From contig JABCZD010000002.1 in the NCBI GenBank assembly GCA_013289855.1, positions 186,001 through 250,000 of the forward strand: DNA of 64,000 nucleotides. Reading direction: 5' to 3'. The translations under genes and the position numbers were made by a program. Below the pieces are notes generated by a model. It had not been told where the DNA came from. It worked only from the letters and a program-made list of their open reading frames with translations, and ran no database searches. This DNA comes from Acidobacteriota bacterium. GTDB lineage: Bacteria; Acidobacteriota; Terriglobia; Acidiferrales; UBA7541. Within the stretch, counting starts at the first letter, position 1; the number at the start of each line of letters is the position of its first letter. Positions 59,762 to 64,000 of the stretch are shown piece by piece.

Positions 59762-60009
59762 GTGGTGCTCCTGCTTTCAGAATTCCGACGCGATTTTTTC
59801 CGAGCCTCAGGGGCTAAAGCCCCTTTTTGCTGCGTTGTTTACGGCCCGACTAAAGTCGGGCCCTCCCGATTTGCGCCAAGTTCGATCTGACTAAAGGCTC
59901 GGTGACGCCCTGAAGGGCGTCGCTACAAAAGCTTCGTGTTGCGGCTTCGACGCTACAACATTGCTGGTGCTTACCGCGTGAAAGCGGCGTCAAGCCGCCG
60001 CACTCCAAA
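59762..60009. repeat. Cluster of palindromic repeats between the GCS2 and ATP-grasp genes
   Basis: Four hairpins: AGGGGCT/AGCCCCT (59809-59824, then TTTT on the plus strand); GGCCCGACT/AGTCGGGCC (59843-59862, the reverse complement of the element at 44170-44189); GACGCCC/GGGCGTC (59904-59921) followed by CTAC (59923-59926); GCGGCG/CGCCGC (59984-60001), which with its flank mirrors 13788-13810. Confidence 0.7.
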
Positions 60010-61140
60010 TTAGTTTACGGCGTGGGCCGATGATTGGCCGGCGCTGTGGCCGCGGGTTTCGGCGACGATGTTGCGGACGACGGCTTTCAGGTCGCCGGTT
60101 TCTTGGAATATGCGCAGCTGGCGCTCGGCGCTGGTGCCTTCGCGCATGATGGTGTTGACGTATTCCACGGCGCTGCGGCTGCCGAGGTCGTCGACTACGT
60201 CGTCGACGAATTCGAGCAGTTCGGGAATCAGGTCGCGCATGCCGACTTCGGCTTCTTTGCCGAAATCGATGAGCTTGCCTTCGATGCCATAACGCGCGGC
60301 GCGCCATTTATTTTCTTCGATCAGGGCGCGGCGGTAAAGGCGGAAGCTCATATTGCCTTTGTACAGGCGATGGAGTTTGACGACCAGAGCCTGGGTGAGC
60401 GCGGCGATGGCCACGGCTTCTTCGACTTTGGTGGTGACGTCGCACATGCGGAATTCGAGGGTGCCGAACGTGGGATGCGGGCGAACGTCCCACCAGATTT
60501 TTTTGCCGGTGTCGATGCAATTTAATTTTACGAGAAGGTTGACGAAATTTTCGTAGGCGCTCCAGGATTCGAATTGCTCGGGGATGCCGGTGCGCGGAAA
60601 GCGACGGAACACGGTGGTACGGAAAGATTTGAGGCCGGTGTTGCGGCCCATCCAGAAGGGCGAGCTGGTAGAGAGGGCCAGGAGGTGGGGGAGGAAATAG
60701 CGGACCATGTTCATCATGTCGATGGTGGTCTGCTTGTCGGGCATGGCGACATGGACGTGCATACCGAAGATCAGCAGGGAGCGGGCGAGCTGCTGGAGTT
60801 CTTCGACGATATTTTGGTAACGCTCGCCGGGGGAGATGACCTGATCGATCCAGCTGGAGAAGGGATGGGTGCCGGCAGCGGCGACGTGGAGGCCGGCACG
60901 GTCGGCGGCGGCGACGAGTTCGTCGCGGGTGCGATGCATTTCGATGCGTAATTCGTGAACGTTCTCGCAAATGTTGCTGCCGGTTTCGACGATGGATTGG
61001 TGCATTTCGAGCTTGACCTGGTCGGCGATGCCAGGGGAGGCGGCGGAAACGAGCTGCATGACGTGAGAGCGCAACGCGCAGGTGGCAGGGTCAATGATCT
61101 GGAATTCTTCTTCGACGCCGATGGTGAAGCGGTGAGCCAT
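60010..61140 (-). CDS. Carboxylate-amine ligase of the GCS2/YbdK family
   Basis: 376 residues from ATG 61140 (GGAG region upstream). The N-terminal HRFTIGVEEEFQIIDPATCALRSH and later LLIFGMHVHVAMPDKQTTIDMMNM, FPRTGIPEQFESWSAYENFV, KIWWDVRPHPTFGTLEFRMCDVTT give the glutamate-cysteine-ligase-2 pattern with its metal-binding Glu and His. YbdK-type enzymes have weak gamma-glutamylcysteine ligase activity or unknown partners. It precedes the ATP-grasp pair on the same strand, separated by 248 bases of repeats, so whether it shares a transcript is open. Confidence 0.9.
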   Translation of the reverse strand: MAHRFTIGVEEEFQIIDPATCALRSHVMQLVSAASPGIADQVKLEMHQSIVETGSNICENVHELRIEMHRTRDELVAAADRAGLHVAAAGTHPFSSWIDQVISPGERYQNIVEELQQLARSLLIFGMHVHVAMPDKQTTIDMMNMVRYFLPHLLALSTSSPFWMGRNTGLKSFRTTVFRRFPRTGIPEQFESWSAYENFVNLLVKLNCIDTGKKIWWDVRPHPTFGTLEFRMCDVTTKVEEAVAIAALTQALVVKLHRLYKGNMSFRLYRRALIEENKWRAARYGIEGKLIDFGKEAEVGMRDLIPELLEFVDDVVDDLGSRSAVEYVNTIMREGTSAERQLRIFQETGDLKAVVRNIVAETRGHSAGQSSAHAVN

Positions 61141-61291
61141 GGAGGGCCCTCCGGGGGCTCAGTTGAGAGCGAGGACAGCGAGGGAGCATCATACTCCCGT
61201 CGGGATGAAAAAGCATGCCCGGCTGGGGGTAGTGCGGATTGGTTGCAAGGCTGCTGACTTTCTGCGCTAGACTCCGAAATTGGAGGCGATT

Positions 61292-61495
61292 ATGAGGATT
61301 TTACGCATCGCGAGTGGGGTTTGCGTGTTGTTTACGGTGCTGGCGTATGGGCATCTGCTGCATCACCATTTCATCCATTCTTCGGCGGACTCTTATCATA
61401 GCGCGATGTTTTGGGCGATTTTTCTGCCCGCAGCGGTGGCGGGAGTGTTCGCGTTTGTGGGGGGATGTTTGCTGCTGAAGGGCATGGGAGTTTAG
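61292..61495 (+). CDS. Small two-helix membrane protein, function unknown
   Basis: 67 residues from the ATG at 61292 (GGAGG six bases upstream; a TTG at 61280 is an alternative). Helix one MRILRIASGVCVLFTVLAYGHLLHHHFI ends in several His, helix two is FWAIFLPAAVAGVFAFVGGCLLL. No known domain. It sits on its own between the ligase genes and the Tricorn-like gene, with room for separate promoters. Confidence 0.6.
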   Translation: MRILRIASGVCVLFTVLAYGHLLHHHFIHSSADSYHSAMFWAIFLPAAVAGVFAFVGGCLLLKGMGV

Positions 61496-61704
61496 AGACG
61501 AGGCAGGCTCGAAGGCTGGCGCGGGGGAGCAAAAGAAACGGCTTGCAGGTATGGGGCGTCCAAGCAGCAGTACGCGAAGTGTGTCAACCACCAGAAAAAC
61601 AGAAGAGCGAGTAAGATGTCTGCCGGCCAAGTGCGTATGTGAGTCTTGCGTTCCGATGTCGTTAGGCAAAATATCTGAGGATATTTCTTTGCGAAAGGAA
61701 ATTC

Positions 61705-64000
61705 ATGTCTCTGTTATCGCGTAGGGCGGTACTTTTTTGCTTGGTTGGTTTGCTGCTGCTGGCTGTGACCGCGGGCGCGGAGACCAAGTTGCTGCGGTTT
61801 CCGGATATTCATGGCGACAAAGTGGTGTTCAGCTACGGCGGGGATTTGTGGACGGCGGCGACTTCCGGCGGAATGGCGACGCGGCTGACGGCGCATCCGG
61901 GCGTGGAGCTGTTTGCGAAATTTTCTCCCGACGGGAAATGGATTGCGTTCACGGGACAATACGATGGCGACGAGCAGGTGTATGTAATACCGGCGACAGG
62001 CGGGGTGCCGAAGCAGCTTACTTTTTATCCTTCGCGCGGACCACTGCCAGCGCGGTGGGGATACGACAATCAGGTTTATGGTTGGACGCCGGACGGGAAG
62101 TCGGTGGTGTTCCGATCGCTCCGGGAATATTTCGATTTGGGAGACAGCCGGCTGTATACCGTTTCTGTGGATGGCGGGCTGCCGGTAGCGCTGCCGATGC
62201 CGAAATCGGGTGCGGGGGATATTTCTCCGGACGGCACGAAGGTGGTGTACTCGCCGCTGTTCCGCGACTTTAGAACATGGAAGCGGTATTCCGGCGGATG
62301 GGCGCAGCAGCTTTATATTTTCGATCTGAAGTCGCACGAGGCGGAGAAGATTACGGATGATCCGCGGGCGCACCGCGATCCGATGTGGGTAGGCGGGAAA
62401 ATTTATTATTCGTCGGACAAAGACGATACCAACAATTTGTATTCTTACGATCCCAGCACGAAGACGACGACGGAACTGACACACAGCACGAAGTGGGATG
62501 TGCGCTGGCCGAGCACGGATCACAAGAGCCGGATCGTTTATGAGTTGGACGGGGAGCTAAACATTTTTGATATCACTACCGGGCAATCGACGAAGTTGTC
62601 CATTGATGTGCCTACCGATGCGCTGCTGATGCGGCCGGCGCGAGTGTCCGCAGCGGGACAGATTGAATCGGCCAGCTTGAGCCCCAAGGGAGAGCGGGCG
62701 CTATTTGTGGCGCGCGGTGATGTGTTTACCGCGCCGATTGAAAAGGGCGCGGTGCGCAACCTGACCAACTCTTCGAATGCGCACGACAAACATGCGGCGT
62801 GGTCGCCGGACGGGGCGAAGATCGCGTTCGTTTCGGATTTGGATGGCGAAGATGAATTGTATTGGATTAATCAGGACGGGACGGGCAAGGCGGAGGAGTT
62901 GACGCACGGTTTGCACGCGATGCTGAACAAGCTGACGTGGGCGCCGGATGGGAAACGGATCGCGTTCAGTGACAAGGATGGGAAGCTGTACGTGCTGACG
63001 CTGGAGGATAAAAAGGTTGCGCAGATTGCGCAGAATCCGCGGGGGCAAATCGGTTCGTATCCGTGGTCGGCGGATGGCGGGTATTTGGCGTATACGATGA
63101 ACGGCGCGAGCGGGTTTACGTCGGTGTATGTGTGGAGCGTGGCCGACGGGCAGTCGCATCGGGTGACGAACGAACTCTACGATTCGGAAAATCCGGCGTG
63201 GGATCCGGACGGGAATTTTCTTTACTACGTGAGCACGCGGGAATACGCGCCACAACTGAGCCAGATTGAATTCAACTTTGCGACGAATCGCGGGCGCTCG
63301 CTGTTGGCGCTGACGCTGCGCAAGGACGGCAAGAGCGCTTATCCGACCGAGAGCGATGAAGTGACCATCGGCAAGCCCGGGGATGATGCTCCGGACAAAG
63401 CGGCGGACAAAGCCAAGAGCGCGGACAAGACCGAAAAGAAGGACGAGAAAAAGAAAGAGCCCATGCGCATCGATTTCGACGGGCTGGGCGAGCGGGTGAC
63501 GCGCGTGCCGGTGGACGCGGACAATTTAGTAGGCCTGGAGGTGACCAAGGAATATCTGGTGTATGCGCGGGCGGGTGCGCCGTTTTATGGACGGGACGGG
63601 TATCCTCCGGCGTCGCTGGTGCTGTTCACGAAGAAGGATCGTAAAGAGACGACATTTCTCGAGAATATCGCCGGGTTCGACGTTTCAGATGATGGAAAGA
63701 AAGTTTTGATTCGGCAGGAGCGCAGCTACAAGCTGTACGACCTGAAGCCGGATGGAAAAAGCACCGGGAAGCCGGTGGCTACCGATAATTTGATGGTGGA
63801 TCGGGTGCCGCAGCAAGAGTGGATAGAGATGTTCAACGAGGTGTGGCGGAGGTATCGCGACTTTTTTTACGTTGCGAATATGAATGGCTATAACTGGGAC
63901 GCGCTGCGCGCGCAGTACCGGCCGCTGGTGGATCACGTGGCCAACCGCGCGGATTTGAATTATGTGCTGGGCGAAATGGTGGCGGAGTTGAGCGTCTCAC
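61705..64000 (+). CDS. Tricorn-protease-like protein (truncated at window end)
   Basis: 765 codons are visible from the ATG at 61705 (GAAAGGAA before it) and the frame is still open at the window end. The product starts with a signal peptide (VLFCLVGLLLLAVTAGAE). A beta-propeller follows: LLRFPDIHGDKVVFSYGGDLW (typical Tricorn entry), VELFAKFSPDGKWIAFTGQYDG, WTPDGKSVVF, AHDKHAAWSPDGAKIAFV. A low-complexity Lys/Asp stretch lies near residue 570 (KAADKAKSADKTEKK), then PVDADNLVGLEVTKEYLVYAR in part and EWIEMFNEVWRRYRDFFY, the beginning of the S41-type protease half with its PDZ and catalytic parts beyond the edge. Such exported Tricorn homologues (about 1080 residues) degrade peptides. Confidence 0.88.
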   Translation, partial: MSLLSRRAVLFCLVGLLLLAVTAGAETKLLRFPDIHGDKVVFSYGGDLWTAATSGGMATRLTAHPGVELFAKFSPDGKWIAFTGQYDGDEQVYVIPATGGVPKQLTFYPSRGPLPARWGYDNQVYGWTPDGKSVVFRSLREYFDLGDSRLYTVSVDGGLPVALPMPKSGAGDISPDGTKVVYSPLFRDFRTWKRYSGGWAQQLYIFDLKSHEAEKITDDPRAHRDPMWVGGKIYYSSDKDDTNNLYSYDPSTKTTTELTHSTKWDVRWPSTDHKSRIVYELDGELNIFDITTGQSTKLSIDVPTDALLMRPARVSAAGQIESASLSPKGERALFVARGDVFTAPIEKGAVRNLTNSSNAHDKHAAWSPDGAKIAFVSDLDGEDELYWINQDGTGKAEELTHGLHAMLNKLTWAPDGKRIAFSDKDGKLYVLTLEDKKVAQIAQNPRGQIGSYPWSADGGYLAYTMNGASGFTSVYVWSVADGQSHRVTNELYDSENPAWDPDGNFLYYVSTREYAPQLSQIEFNFATNRGRSLLALTLRKDGKSAYPTESDEVTIGKPGDDAPDKAADKAKSADKTEKKDEKKKEPMRIDFDGLGERVTRVPVDADNLVGLEVTKEYLVYARAGAPFYGRDGYPPASLVLFTKKDRKETTFLENIAGFDVSDDGKKVLIRQERSYKLYDLKPDGKSTGKPVATDNLMVDRVPQQEWIEMFNEVWRRYRDFFYVANMNGYNWDALRAQYRPLVDHVANRADLNYVLGEMVAELSVS

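Noticed and set aside
59809..59828. Terminator for the minus-strand ligase genes
   Set aside because: The T-run follows the hairpin on the plus strand only, so it cannot end the minus-strand transcript in the usual way.

Overview
The window looks like a chromosome segment from an Acidobacteriota (Terriglobia-type) bacterium. The signs are a very long TonB-dependent receptor with an N-terminal carboxypeptidase-regulatory-like domain, a winged-helix regulator fused to a TolB-type propeller, a DUF885 peptidase-like protein, a Tricorn-type protease, and many short intergenic palindromes. This placement is by family recognition only; there is no rRNA in the window.

Layout. 0-6.6 kb: the end of an alcohol dehydrogenase, a TonB-dependent receptor, a secreted alpha/beta hydrolase and a GlpF-type channel. 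6.7-20.4 kb: a fatty-acid (acyl-CoA) degradation island. The plus strand carries an SDR, an acyl-CoA ligase, two acyl-CoA dehydrogenases, a FadJ-type bifunctional enzyme, a thiolase, a histidine phosphatase and an APH-type kinase. Convergent genes on the minus strand carry a MaoC hydratase, an ACAD10/11-like dehydrogenase and a crotonase. 20.4-27.3 kb: a tight eight-gene minus-strand operon (SPFH/zinc-ribbon, S-adenosylmethionine decarboxylase, two DUF4178 proteins, a 61-residue secreted protein, DUF350, a membrane-embedded spermidine-synthase-like protein, a Tat-exported FAD amine oxidoreductase). This is the most interesting system in the window and reads as membrane-linked polyamine or aminopropyl chemistry. 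27.5-31 kb: a hydrolase, a CAU-anticodon tRNA (probably Ile2) and two envelope proteins with SH3-like ends. 31.4-39.3 kb: a respiratory cluster of haem-c outer-membrane protein, dihaem cytochrome c and type-1 copper protein, then a heme-copper oxidase with subunits II, I, III, a second III and IV. 39.3-49.4 kb: a lipase-like protein that seems to have lost its nucleophile, a CadC-like regulator, a propeller-PHP metallohydrolase, DinB, an esterase, an SRPBCC protein and a RelE-type toxin-antitoxin pair. 49.6-64 kb: an M29 aminopeptidase, a LamG-VanZ protein, a reductase, DUF885, LprI-like, a three-ligase cluster (GCS2 plus two ATP-grasp-type proteins) and a truncated Tricorn protease.

Base composition. 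By eye, the plus strand is C-rich from the left edge to about 46.5 kb and G-rich from about 49.5 kb onward, whichever strand the genes are on. Several dispersed intergenic repeat families, including hairpins with a GTAG head, have opposite orientations on the two sides. Together these suggest a replichore boundary (origin-type sign change) or an inversion junction near 47-49 kb.

Most start codons were chosen from visible ribosome-binding sites. Several genes appear to start at TTG overlapping the stop of the gene before.
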